From NCBI RefSeq assembly GCF_001984035.1, contig NZ_CP019449.1, forward strand, positions 2,914,001-2,978,000: a DNA stretch of 64,000 bases, given 5' to 3'. The stretch comes from Sphingopyxis sp. QXT-31 (lineage in GTDB: Bacteria > Pseudomonadota > Alphaproteobacteria > Sphingomonadales > Sphingomonadaceae). Both the position numbers and the translations under genes were made by a program. Positions 27,500 through 34,738 of this stretch are shown here, one piece after another; within the stretch, counting starts at the first letter, position 1, and each line of letters begins with the position of its first letter. The notes beneath the pieces were generated by a model, which saw only the letters and a program-made list of their open reading frames with translations, did no database searches and was not told the origin of the DNA.

Positions 27500-27636
27500 G
27501 ATCCTCCCCATCGCGCAGCGTTGGGGAGGGGGACCGCCGCCGCAGGCGGTGGTGGAGGGGTCTTACTTCGGCGCCATACCCCTCCGTCAGCGGCTACGCC
27601 GCTGCCACCTCCCGATCGCATCGCGTGGGGAGGATC
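27500..27636. repeat. Dispersed palindromic element, GGATC-bounded form (copy 3)
   Basis: Bounded by GATCCTCCCC and GGGGAGGATC. Inside are GGGACCGCCGCCGCAGGCGGTGG-type and CCGTCAGCGGCTACGCCGCTGCC-type hairpins. Same plan as 34496-34642 and 51419-51557. Lies between two genes on the same strand, upstream of dxs. Confidence 0.85.
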
Positions 27637-27645
27637 GTTCGCCCA

Positions 27646-28011
27646 CTACCCACCCTCATCATCATCATCGCGCCGCTTCGCCGCGTCGACCTGCGCATAG
27701 AGCCCGCGCACCATCAGGTCGGTGAACACCAGCATCACCCCGATCATCCCGACCAGCAAAGCCACCGCCGCGACCGGGAACGGGCCGATTTCGGTCAACA
27801 TCCCGCGCCGCATCGCCACCGCGAGCAGCGCGGCAACAGCCATCAGCGCATAGCCGGCAAAGCGCGGCTTGCGGCTCACGTCCGCATCGTCCGCAACGCC
27901 ATGATGCCAGCGCGGTTCAGGCGCCCGCAAGGCGCGTCGAAGCAGAAGATCGGCGACATGGCGCTTAGCATGGGAACTAAATCGCGCCCCGGCAAGTCTC
28001 TGTCTTTCCAA
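27646..28011 (-). CDS. Hypothetical two-pass membrane protein
   Basis: Two hydrophobic segments (about 54-72 and 78-97) followed by a charged tail ending RRDDDDEGG. Not recognised. The start is uncertain: the first 45 residues of the open frame from 28011 are basic and unlikely, and a GTG just before SRKPRF would give a protein of about 76 residues. The short version is more credible. Divergent from the MipA-type gene. Confidence 0.5.
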   Translation of the reverse strand: MERQRLAGARFSSHAKRHVADLLLRRALRAPEPRWHHGVADDADVSRKPRFAGYALMAVAALLAVAMRRGMLTEIGPFPVAAVALLVGMIGVMLVFTDLMVRGLYAQVDAAKRRDDDDEGG

Positions 28012-28073
28012 GCCCCCTTGCGTCGCTTACACGAATGTCACGAGGGGCAAGACCAACAGGAACCATAGAACCC

Positions 28074-29081
28074 ATGCCGATGCCCGCCTTCTTCTCCCGC
28101 CTGGCCGTTCCGGCACTGATGCTCGTTGCCGCCGCGCCCGCGCAGGCGATGGACGGCCCGCTCGGTTACGATCTCGCCGCGCTCGGCGGCAGCGAGGTCG
28201 CGCCGGGCCTTCCCGCGCCCGTGCTGCCGACGCCCGCCGCCTATCTCCAGGACCGCGAGATCGACGAGGCGATCCTGCTGCCCACCGCCTCGCCCGAGGG
28301 CTACGAAGACGACCGCAAATGGGCGCGCGACTATATCTCGGTCGCCGGCGGGGTGATCACCGCGCCCAGCTACAATGGCTCGGACGACCGCGTCGTCCTG
28401 CCCGGCTTCTACCTCCGCGGCCGGCTCGGCGGCTTCGCCTTTTCGACGCGCGGCACCAATTTCCAGGTCGACCTGATCCGCCAGAAGCGCGGGCAGAAGA
28501 CCGACCTCAAATTCGGCCCGATCATCAACCTGCGCAGCGACCGCACCGGCCGCATCAAGGATGCCCAGGTCGAGGCGCTCGGCGAAAAGAAGATGGCGGT
28601 CGAACTCGGCTTTTCGGGCGGCATCACCCACACCGGCATCGTCACCAGCGGGTACGACCAGGTCGGCCTGCGCGTCGTCGGGCTGAAGGACATCAGCGGC
28701 AAGCACGGCAGCTGGGTCCTCTCGCCGACGGTCGACTATGGCACCCCGCTGTCGAAGCGCGCCTTCATCGGAGTCTCGGCGTCGGTGAACGTCTATGGCA
28801 AGGGTTTCGGCCGCTATTATTTCGACATCGATCCGCTCGGCAGCGCCGCCAGCGGGCTGCCGGTCTACAACCGCGCGGGCGACAAGGTCACCGCGGGCAA
28901 ATATACGATCGGTCTCGCGGGCGCCTATGGCCTGTCGGGCGATTTGCGCAAAGGCTTCGTGCTGATCGGCGGCGCGCAATATGGCCGCATGCTGGGCCGC
29001 TATGCCGATTCGCCGATCGTCGCCGACGCGGGCAGCGCCGACCAGTGGCTCGGCGGCATCGGCCTCGCCTATCAATTCTAA
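28074..29081 (+). CDS. MipA/OmpV family outer-membrane protein
   Basis: A 335-residue beta-barrel protein with a signal peptide (cleavage near AQAMDG). The barrel begins with DYISVAGGVITAPSYNGSDD and ends in an aromatic GIGLAYQF, as needed for BAM recognition. MipA/OmpV members interact with murein synthesis enzymes in E. coli or act as adhesins elsewhere; neither is shown here. ATG 28074 (MPMPAFF) and 28080 are both possible. Confidence 0.85.
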   Translation: MPMPAFFSRLAVPALMLVAAAPAQAMDGPLGYDLAALGGSEVAPGLPAPVLPTPAAYLQDREIDEAILLPTASPEGYEDDRKWARDYISVAGGVITAPSYNGSDDRVVLPGFYLRGRLGGFAFSTRGTNFQVDLIRQKRGQKTDLKFGPIINLRSDRTGRIKDAQVEALGEKKMAVELGFSGGITHTGIVTSGYDQVGLRVVGLKDISGKHGSWVLSPTVDYGTPLSKRAFIGVSASVNVYGKGFGRYYFDIDPLGSAASGLPVYNRAGDKVTAGKYTIGLAGAYGLSGDLRKGFVLIGGAQYGRMLGRYADSPIVADAGSADQWLGGIGLAYQF

Positions 29082-29123
29082 AGGGGGCTGATCCGGCCCA
29101 TCTTCGTTCCGGGGGGAAGCGGA

Positions 29124-29555
29124 GTGGAAGAAGAACAGATCCTGCGCCTGATGCCGTGGTTCTTCGCCGGCATCGGCGCGCTGTTCGCGGGCATCGGCCT
29201 CGTGATGGCGAAAAAGGAGATGCGCGGCCGCCGCTGGCACGAGGTCGAGGGTCGCATCATCGGCCACGACAGCCACTGGAGCCGCGACAGCGACGGCGAC
29301 AACACGCTGATGCACACCGCGCTGATCGAATATCGCCTCGCGGGCGTGACGAAACAGATGCGCGACAGCCTGTCGACCAACCATCCCAAGCCCGTCGGCG
29401 CCGCGATGCGCGTGCGCTACAATCCCGACGACCCCAGCGACGTCATGATCTGGGCGCCGATGCGCAACGGCTGCTTCATCGGCCTCTTCGTCGGCCTGGG
29501 CCTGCTCTTCGTCGCGATCGGCACGATCTGGATTTTGGTGGCGGGAGCGCATTGA
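29124..29555 (+). CDS. DUF3592-type membrane protein
   Basis: A 143-residue protein with membrane segments at about 11-28 and 118-138 bracketing a beta-rich domain (WHEVEGRIIGHDS, AMRVRYNPDDPSDVMIW), the pattern of DUF3592. Start GTG 29124 follows a GGGGGGAAG purine run. Function unknown. It trails the MipA gene by 42 nt and may be co-transcribed. Confidence 0.75.
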   Translation: MEEEQILRLMPWFFAGIGALFAGIGLVMAKKEMRGRRWHEVEGRIIGHDSHWSRDSDGDNTLMHTALIEYRLAGVTKQMRDSLSTNHPKPVGAAMRVRYNPDDPSDVMIWAPMRNGCFIGLFVGLGLLFVAIGTIWILVAGAH

Positions 29556-29659
29556 CGAGAGGCGGGTGCTGCACCGTGGACGTCGGCGAAATTAATTTCA
29601 CAAAAAAAATCCCGACCTATCGCCATCGAACAAAACGCGCTGAACGAGCCGCCCGCCCC

Positions 29660-30550
29660 CTATCCCAGCCCCGCCAGCCGCAGCCGTGCCTTCATCGCGT
29701 CGACGAACAGCCGCACCGACGGCAACGCCGCGCGCGACGGCTCGAACAGCAAGTGTACCGGCAGCGCCGACGGCTGCTCCGGCCCAAGCAGCGAAATCAG
29801 CCGCCCGGCATCGACCGCATCGGCGACCTGGTAGCTCAGCAGGTTCGCGATCCCGACCCCCGCCTCGGCCGCCGCCATCGCGCCGTCGACGGTGTTCACC
29901 ACCAGCCGCGCGCGTCCCTCGAGTTTCAGCCGCCGGTCCGCAAACTGCCATTCGCTCCCCGCGCGCGGGCCGTCCATCGCGATCAGCGCATGACCGGCAA
30001 GGTCGCCGACCGCGCCCGGCGCGCCGTCCCGTGCCAGATAGGCGGGGCTCGCGACCAGCATCTGCCGCACCGCGCCGATGCGCACCGCCTTCAGGCTCGA
30101 ATCGGCGAGCGGCCCGATGCGCAGCGCGACGTCGATCCCCTCCTCGACGATGCGGACGTTGCGATCGACCAGCATCATCCGCGCACTCAGCGCGCGATGC
30201 TCGGCGAGCAACGCGCTCACCACCGGCAAGACATGCAGCCGCCCGAACATCACCGGTGCGGTCAGATAAAGCTGCCCGCGCGGTTCGGCCGCCGCGCCGC
30301 GCACGACACGCTCGGCCCCCGCGAGATCGGCAAGGATGCGCCGCGCCTCACCCAGGAACGCCGCGCCCGCATCGGTCAGCACCACCGCACGCGTCGACCG
30401 ATGGAACAGGCTCGTCCCCAGCCGCGCCTCGAGCGCCGCAATCCCGCGCGTCACCGCGGGCGGCGAGCTGCCGAGCTTGCGCGCCGCCGCGGCAAAGCCG
30501 CCCTCGCCCGCCACCGCAACGAACATTTCGAGCGTAAGCAGCCGGTCCAT
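29660..30550 (-). CDS. LysR-family transcriptional regulator
   Basis: A 296-residue LTTR: winged helix-turn-helix (about 1-60, with FAAAARKLGSSPPAVTRGIAALEARLGTSLF) and a type 2 periplasmic-binding-like effector domain. It is divergent from the four-gene PNPOx operon across 144 bp that hold a TTCC-N7-GGAA motif just upstream of this start, so it probably controls that operon and itself. Effector unknown. Confidence 0.92.
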   Translation of the reverse strand: MDRLLTLEMFVAVAGEGGFAAAARKLGSSPPAVTRGIAALEARLGTSLFHRSTRAVVLTDAGAAFLGEARRILADLAGAERVVRGAAAEPRGQLYLTAPVMFGRLHVLPVVSALLAEHRALSARMMLVDRNVRIVEEGIDVALRIGPLADSSLKAVRIGAVRQMLVASPAYLARDGAPGAVGDLAGHALIAMDGPRAGSEWQFADRRLKLEGRARLVVNTVDGAMAAAEAGVGIANLLSYQVADAVDAGRLISLLGPEQPSALPVHLLFEPSRAALPSVRLFVDAMKARLRLAGLG

Positions 30551-30630
30551 CGATTATTCCACTTTCCGGAATGAAGTCCTGCCATCTTCGCCGATTATCG
30601 CGCAGCGGGCAATGACCTACATCGGCCCCA

Positions 30631-30669
30631 GCGAACGAAGGCATCCGCCCCCTCCCGGCCTTCGTTCGC
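30631..30669 (+). promoter_or_regulatory. 12-bp perfect hairpin in the leader of the PNPOx operon
   Basis: GCGAACGAAGGC (30631-30642) and GCCTTCGTTCGC (30658-30669) pair perfectly around a 15-nt loop, 25 nt before the first ATG. No T-run follows, so it is more likely an mRNA stabiliser, translation control or a repeat remnant than a terminator. Confidence 0.6.
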
Positions 30670-30694
30670 GCTTTCCTCGACAAGGACCCGCGCC

Positions 30695-31321
30695 ATGGCA
30701 CGCAATTACCGTACCACGCTCTTCAACGACGACGTCCAGCGCCTGCAGGAAATCCACGGCTCGCGCGCCTCCTATGCCAAGCTCGACGCGGGCGCCGACG
30801 GCGCGCCCGACCTGCTCACCGCCAAGGAAATCGATTATATCGCGCTGCGCGACAGCTTCTACATGGCCAGCGTCACCGCCGACGGCTGGCCCTATATGCA
30901 GCATCGCGGCGGCCCCGCGGGGTTCCTGCGCCACATCGCGGGCAACCGCATCGGCTTCGCCGACTATCGCGGCAACAAGCAATATATCAGCACCGCAAAC
31001 CTGATGCGCGACGACCGCGTGTCGCTGTTCCTGATGGATTATCCGAACCGCGAGCGGCTGAAACTGCTCGGCCATGCGCGCAGCATCGAGCGCGAGGACG
31101 ATCCCGAGCTCGTCGCCTCGCTGATGCCCGATGGCTATCGCGCGGTGCCCGAGCGCGCCTTCCTGATCGATATCATCGGCTGGGAATGGAATTGCTCGCA
31201 GCACATCACCCCGCGCTTCACCGAGGCCGAAATCTCGGCCGCGATCAAGCCGATGGCGGCCGAACTGGGCCAGCTGCGCGCCGAAATCGCCGCGCTTCGT
31301 GCAGAGAAGGAAGAAAAATGA
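30695..31321 (+). CDS. Pyridoxamine 5'-phosphate oxidase-fold family protein
   Basis: A 208-residue split-barrel flavin-type protein: FYMASVTADGWPYMQHRGGPAGFLR and IGFADYRGNKQYISTANL match the PNPOx-like family, and residues about 180-207 are a coiled coil (AAELGQLRAEIAALRAEKEE). It probably uses FMN or F420-like flavins to reduce or oxidise a small substrate. True PdxH residues are not obvious, so B6 synthesis is unlikely. First gene of a four-gene operon, coupled by ATGA to the VOC gene. Confidence 0.85.
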   Translation: MARNYRTTLFNDDVQRLQEIHGSRASYAKLDAGADGAPDLLTAKEIDYIALRDSFYMASVTADGWPYMQHRGGPAGFLRHIAGNRIGFADYRGNKQYISTANLMRDDRVSLFLMDYPNRERLKLLGHARSIEREDDPELVASLMPDGYRAVPERAFLIDIIGWEWNCSQHITPRFTEAEISAAIKPMAAELGQLRAEIAALRAEKEEK

Positions 31322-31728
31322 CGACAGCCTGGACCCAGGGCGCGCACCATATCGGCCTCGCCGTCCGCGACGTCGCCGAGGCGCGCGACTTCTTCGTCGA
31401 CGCCTTGGGCTACAACGTCGTCGCCGAACGCCCCGACTATCCCGCGATCTTCGTGACCGACGGCACGACCCTGCTCACCCTGTGGCAGGTCGCCGATCCC
31501 GCCAGCGCCGCCCCCTTCGACCGCCGCGCCAATGTCGGCCTCCATCACCTCGCGCTGCGCGTCGCCGACCTCGATGCGCTGCGCACCGTCTTCGCGCGCG
31601 TGCAGGGGCATCCCGGCGCCCGGATCGAATTCGATCCCGAACCGATCCGCGAAGGGTCGACGACACATCATTTCATCTGCGCTATGCCCGGCGGCATCCG
31701 CATCGAATTCGCCACGCCCTTCGCCTGA
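31318..31728 (+). CDS. VOC (glyoxalase/bleomycin-resistance) family protein
   Basis: A 136-residue vicinal-oxygen-chelate protein with two beta-alpha-beta-beta-beta modules (AHHIGLAVRDVAEARDFFVDALGY and LHHLALRVADLDALRTVFARV). Likely metal ligands are His in HHIGL, a residue in the LLTLW strand, His in LHHLAL and Glu in IRIEF. Possible glyoxalase, dioxygenase or isomerase. Starts on the stop of the PNPOx-like gene. Confidence 0.88.
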   Translation: MTTAWTQGAHHIGLAVRDVAEARDFFVDALGYNVVAERPDYPAIFVTDGTTLLTLWQVADPASAAPFDRRANVGLHHLALRVADLDALRTVFARVQGHPGARIEFDPEPIREGSTTHHFICAMPGGIRIEFATPFA

Positions 31729-31739
31729 GGAGAAAGCCC

Positions 31740-31967
31740 ATGCCTTATGTGAACATCAGGATCACTCGCGAGGGCGCGACGCCCGAGCAGAAGGCCGAGC
31801 TGATCGGCGGGGTCACCGCGCTGCTCCAGCGCGTGCTGGGCAAGAATCCCGCGACCACGGTGGTCACGATCGACGAGGTCGATCTGGACAATTGGGGCAT
31901 CGGCGGGCTGCCCGTGCTCGACTATCGCGCGCAGCAAGCCGCCGCCGCGAAGGAGGCCGAGCGATGA
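31740..31967 (+). CDS. 4-oxalocrotonate tautomerase family protein
   Basis: A 75-residue tautomerase with the catalytic N-terminal proline exposed after Met removal (MPYVNIRITREGATPEQKAELI). The family ketonises 2-hydroxymuconate-like dienols. GAGGAGAA lies upstream of the ATG. Set between the VOC gene and a DMT-type transporter, it suggests processing of an imported or internal unsaturated acid; this is inference. Confidence 0.9.
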   Translation: MPYVNIRITREGATPEQKAELIGGVTALLQRVLGKNPATTVVTIDEVDLDNWGIGGLPVLDYRAQQAAAAKEAER

Positions 31968-32419
31968 CCGCCCCCGGCAGCGCCCCCGCTTTCGCCCTCA
32001 TCATGCTGCTCACCGGGATCGGCATCCCGATCCTCGCCGCCTTGAACGGCGGGCTCGGCGCGCGGCTCGGCAGCCCGATGGCAGCGTCGATGATCCTCTT
32101 CGGCCTGGCCTTCCTGATCGCCACCGCGGGCGCATTGCTCACCGGCTCGGTCGGCCAGATCCGCTTCACCAGCGACATCGCGCCGCAGTTCTACTTCGGC
32201 GGGCTGTTCGTCGCCTTCTACGTCATCGCGGTGACCTTCATCGCCCCGAAGTTCGGGGTCGGCAACGCGATCTTCTTCGTGCTCGTCGGCCAGCTGATCA
32301 GCGCCGCGACGATCGACCATTTCGGCCTGTTCGGCGCGCTGCGCTCGGCGATCGACATGAAGCGCATCGCGGGCATCGCACTGATGATCGCGGGCGTGTA
32401 TCTGGCACGGCGCAGCTGA
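31964..32419 (+). CDS. DMT-superfamily (DUF606/YdcZ-like) transporter
   Basis: A 151-residue inner-membrane protein with five hydrophobic segments (IPILAALNGGLGARLGSPMAASM, LFVAFYVIAVTFIAPKFGVGNAIFFVLVGQLISAATIDHFG), the DUF606 pattern. Such proteins often work as dimers or pairs and export small metabolites. ATGA overlap with the tautomerase gene makes it the last operon member. Confidence 0.88.
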   Translation: MTAPGSAPAFALIMLLTGIGIPILAALNGGLGARLGSPMAASMILFGLAFLIATAGALLTGSVGQIRFTSDIAPQFYFGGLFVAFYVIAVTFIAPKFGVGNAIFFVLVGQLISAATIDHFGLFGALRSAIDMKRIAGIALMIAGVYLARRS

Positions 32420-32425
32420 GCCGCA

Positions 32426-32830
32426 TCACATATGCGCCGTCACCTCCGGCGCATTCCACCAATTATTCCCCGCGCCGTCCATATGCTGCACCGGCAGCGC
32501 CGCCATCTCGGCCGGGGTCAGGTCGTCGAGGCACGCGATCGCCACCGACACATAGGCGCCGCCGATCTCCTCGACATAGCCCTGGCCATAGGGCGACACG
32601 CCGCAGGTCTTGCAGAAGAGGTGATGCACGCTCGACGAGCCGAACTGATAGTCCGACAGCGCCGCGGGGTCGGTCAGCAGGCGAAAGGCGTCGGGCTTGA
32701 TCTGCGCGCTCCAGTTCCTTTTCTTGGTGCAGATCGAGCAATTGCACTTGCCCGTCCCCGCCTCGAGGTCGAGCTCGGCTTCGAACTTCACCGCGCCGCA
32801 GTGGCACGAACCATGGTGGGTCTTTAGCAT
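32426..32830 (-). CDS. GFA (glutathione-dependent formaldehyde-activating)/CENP-V family protein
   Basis: A 134-residue zinc protein with the family's cysteines: GSCHCGAVKFE, GKCNCSICTKK and LFCKTCGVSPYG. Members bind glutathione, and the founding Gfa speeds S-hydroxymethylglutathione formation, though most homologues have unknown substrates. Convergent with the PNPOx operon. Intact. Confidence 0.92.
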   Translation of the reverse strand: MLKTHHGSCHCGAVKFEAELDLEAGTGKCNCSICTKKRNWSAQIKPDAFRLLTDPAALSDYQFGSSSVHHLFCKTCGVSPYGQGYVEEIGGAYVSVAIACLDDLTPAEMAALPVQHMDGAGNNWWNAPEVTAHM

Positions 32831-32909
32831 TTGTCTTCTCCGGTCTGACGCGCCGTCCGCCGGCGCTCCTCACCCGAAGATCTCTAGCCCACCCCCCTGA
32901 CAGATCATG

Positions 32910-33602
32910 TCAGGAGGCGTCGTCATAGCCGTCCCTGCGCCACCAATCGGCCATCAGCACCGCGCGCCGCCGCCCGAAGCGGGTGTCGCCGATCCGCGCC
33001 GCGGCGATGCGGTCGATGCGAAAGCTCCTGAAATCCTGCCGCAGCAGGCACCATGCCGCGATCACCTGCCGGTCTTCGAAATAGGCGAGCGCCGCGGGCC
33101 AGATCGCCCGCTCGGTCGCCGCCCCCTTTTCGTCCTGATAATCGATGTGCAGCACCTTCTCGGCGCGCATCGCCTCGCGCACCGTCGCGAGCAACGGCGC
33201 ATTGCTCTCGCGCCAGCGGCTGTTCACCGGCCACAGCCCCGACTCGTCGATCCGCTGCTTCAGATCGTCGGGGCTTGCCGCCGCGATCTTGGCGAGCGCC
33301 AGCCCCGCCGCGCGCGACAGCGCCCCGTCCTGCCGCCCCTCGACCCAGCGTGCGCCGAGCACCAGCGCCTCCAGCTCGTCGGCGGTGAACATCAAAGGCG
33401 GCAGGAAAAAACCCGGGCGCAGCACATAGCCTACGCCGGCCTCGCCCTCGATCGGCGCGCCGAGCGCGATCAGCGCCTGCACGTCGCGATAGAGCGTGCG
33501 CACCGACACCCCCTGCTCTTCGGCGAGCGCTTCGGCGGTCACCGGCCGGCGGCGCCGGCGCAGGCTGTCGATGATTGCAAACAGCCGTCCCGTCTTGTCC
33601 AC
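32910..33602 (-). CDS. HTH/WYL-domain transcriptional regulator (YafY type)
   Basis: A 230-residue regulator with a DeoR-like helix-turn-helix (DKTGRLFAIIDSLRRRRRPVTAEALAEEQGVSVRTLYRDVQAL) and a WYL ligand-sensing domain (LHIDYQDEKGAATERAIWPAALAYFEDRQVIAAWC). I chose GTG 33602, which has GGAG 5 nt upstream, over the longer frame to 33632. WYL proteins bind nucleotides or DNA ends and often control stress or defence genes. It starts 45 nt beyond the DUF6265-like gene's stop. Confidence 0.9.
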   Translation of the reverse strand: MDKTGRLFAIIDSLRRRRRPVTAEALAEEQGVSVRTLYRDVQALIALGAPIEGEAGVGYVLRPGFFLPPLMFTADELEALVLGARWVEGRQDGALSRAAGLALAKIAAASPDDLKQRIDESGLWPVNSRWRESNAPLLATVREAMRAEKVLHIDYQDEKGAATERAIWPAALAYFEDRQVIAAWCLLRQDFRSFRIDRIAAARIGDTRFGRRRAVLMADWWRRDGYDDAS

Positions 33603-33647
33603 CGCCGCTCCTCTCGCGCCTGCACCGGGCACGACGGTAGCGGGGGT

Positions 33648-34091
33648 TCAGCGGCGCTGGAAGGTCCAGCCCGTCGCCTGCGACCCGTCGATCGCCGAAA
33701 TCGTCGCGGTCAGCGTGTCGCCGTCGCGAACATAGACGATGCGCTGCGGATAATCATGCGCGGGGTTTTCGAAGGTCGCGCTCGTCCCGTCGTGCCGCAC
33801 CAGCCGGAACGGCACCGGCGCCCGCCCGCCGGGCTGCGCATAATAGGTCGGCACGCCATCGGCATCGGCCGCGATGCGCAGATACTCGAACTCGCGCAGC
33901 TTCTCCCCAGCGCCCGAGCGGCTGTGCCCCAGCATCGCCCCGCCGCGCGGTCCCGTCCAGCTCTCCTCGGTCCAGCGCCCGCCCTCCTCGCGGCTCCACT
34001 GCCCCGCCATCCACGCCAGGTCGTCGACCTTCGCCGCGGGGCTCGCCGCCGCCAGCAGCGCTGCCGCGGCCAGTGCCAAAAATGCCTTCAT
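33648..34091 (-). CDS. DUF6265-like secreted protein
   Basis: A 147-residue exported protein: signal peptide MKAFLALAAAALLAAASPAA, then a lipocalin-like beta domain (LAWMAGQWSREEGGRWTEESWTGPRGGAMLGHSRS and ENPAHDYPQRIVY). The motif MxGxW...E.W matches DUF6265/DUF1579-like families of unknown function. ATG 34091 follows GGAGG by 6 nt. The longer frame upstream is noise. Confidence 0.82.
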   Translation of the reverse strand: MKAFLALAAAALLAAASPAAKVDDLAWMAGQWSREEGGRWTEESWTGPRGGAMLGHSRSGAGEKLREFEYLRIAADADGVPTYYAQPGGRAPVPFRLVRHDGTSATFENPAHDYPQRIVYVRDGDTLTATISAIDGSQATGWTFQRR

Positions 34092-34105
34092 ATGCGCCTC
34101 CGCGA

Positions 34106-34414
34106 TCACGAAGGTCCCGCGTCGGCGCGATCCGGGCCGGCCTCCGTCTCGTCCATCCGCGCGCGGTGATGGCGCATGCGCGCGACGATCGACCAGAGCA
34201 ATATCGCCCAGCCGATAGCGAGGCAGATCCAGCCCCAGCTCTCGGTGGCCAGCGGTCCCAGCACCAGCGGCCCGCCGCTCTGCGGCCAGGCCCACAGCCC
34301 GAGCGACGCAAAGACGCAGAGCAGCCCGACGGTCCGCGGCCAGCGCGCGACCCCGCGCAATTCCTTGCGATAGGCGGTGCGTGTGTCGGCGTCGGTGAGG
34401 TCGGGTCGGCTCAT
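34106..34414 (-). CDS. Small two-pass membrane protein
   Basis: A 102-residue protein starting MSRPDLTDADTRTAYRKELRG, with hydrophobic segments at about 28-45 and 57-76 and a charged tail. Not recognised. Its stop lies 14 nt before the next gene's ATG. Probably real by composition and spacing. Confidence 0.65.
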   Translation of the reverse strand: MSRPDLTDADTRTAYRKELRGVARWPRTVGLLCVFASLGLWAWPQSGGPLVLGPLATESWGWICLAIGWAILLWSIVARMRHHRARMDETEAGPDRADAGPS

Positions 34415-34495
34415 GGGGGGCTGCCTCGCATATCGGCGCAGCGTCGCCAAGCGGGTTTTGCACACGGCGGCTTCGGGGTGGGAAGCTGCCCTAAA

Positions 34496-34642
34496 GATCC
34501 TCCCCTTGGCGAAGCGATGGGGAGGGGGACCGCCGCGAAGCGGTGGTGGAGGGGTCTGGCCTTGCGCCGACCTTTGACGTCGCTAACCCCTCCGTCAGCG
34601 CTTCGCGCTGCCACCTCCCCATCGCTTCGCGTGAGGAGGATC
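34496..34642. repeat. Dispersed palindromic element, GGATC-bounded form (copy 4)
   Basis: GATCCTCCCC left and GAGGAGGATC right, with GACCGCCGCGAAGCGGTGGTGG and CGTCAGCGCTTCGCGCTGCC hairpins inside. The outer arms pair GGCGAAGCGATGGGGAGG with CCTCCCCATCGCTTCGC. It occupies most of the 324-bp gap between divergent genes, so it is not confined to 3' ends. Confidence 0.87.
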
Positions 34643-34738
34643 TGAACGGCAACTAACGCCCGCCCCCCCCCCCCACCCCCGCTAACCGCCCGGTAAACTC
34701 TCCCCGCTATCCTCGCGCCTTCCACAGGGGAGAACAGC

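Noticed and set aside
30631..30669. Rho-independent terminator in the PNPOx leader
   Set aside because: No T-run after the stem, and it precedes rather than follows a gene.
34661..34680. C-rich homopolymer tract between genes, possible phase-variation site
   Set aside because: It lies in a gap next to a dispersed repeat, at least 58 bp before the HD-GYP start, without evidence of altering a promoter or frame.
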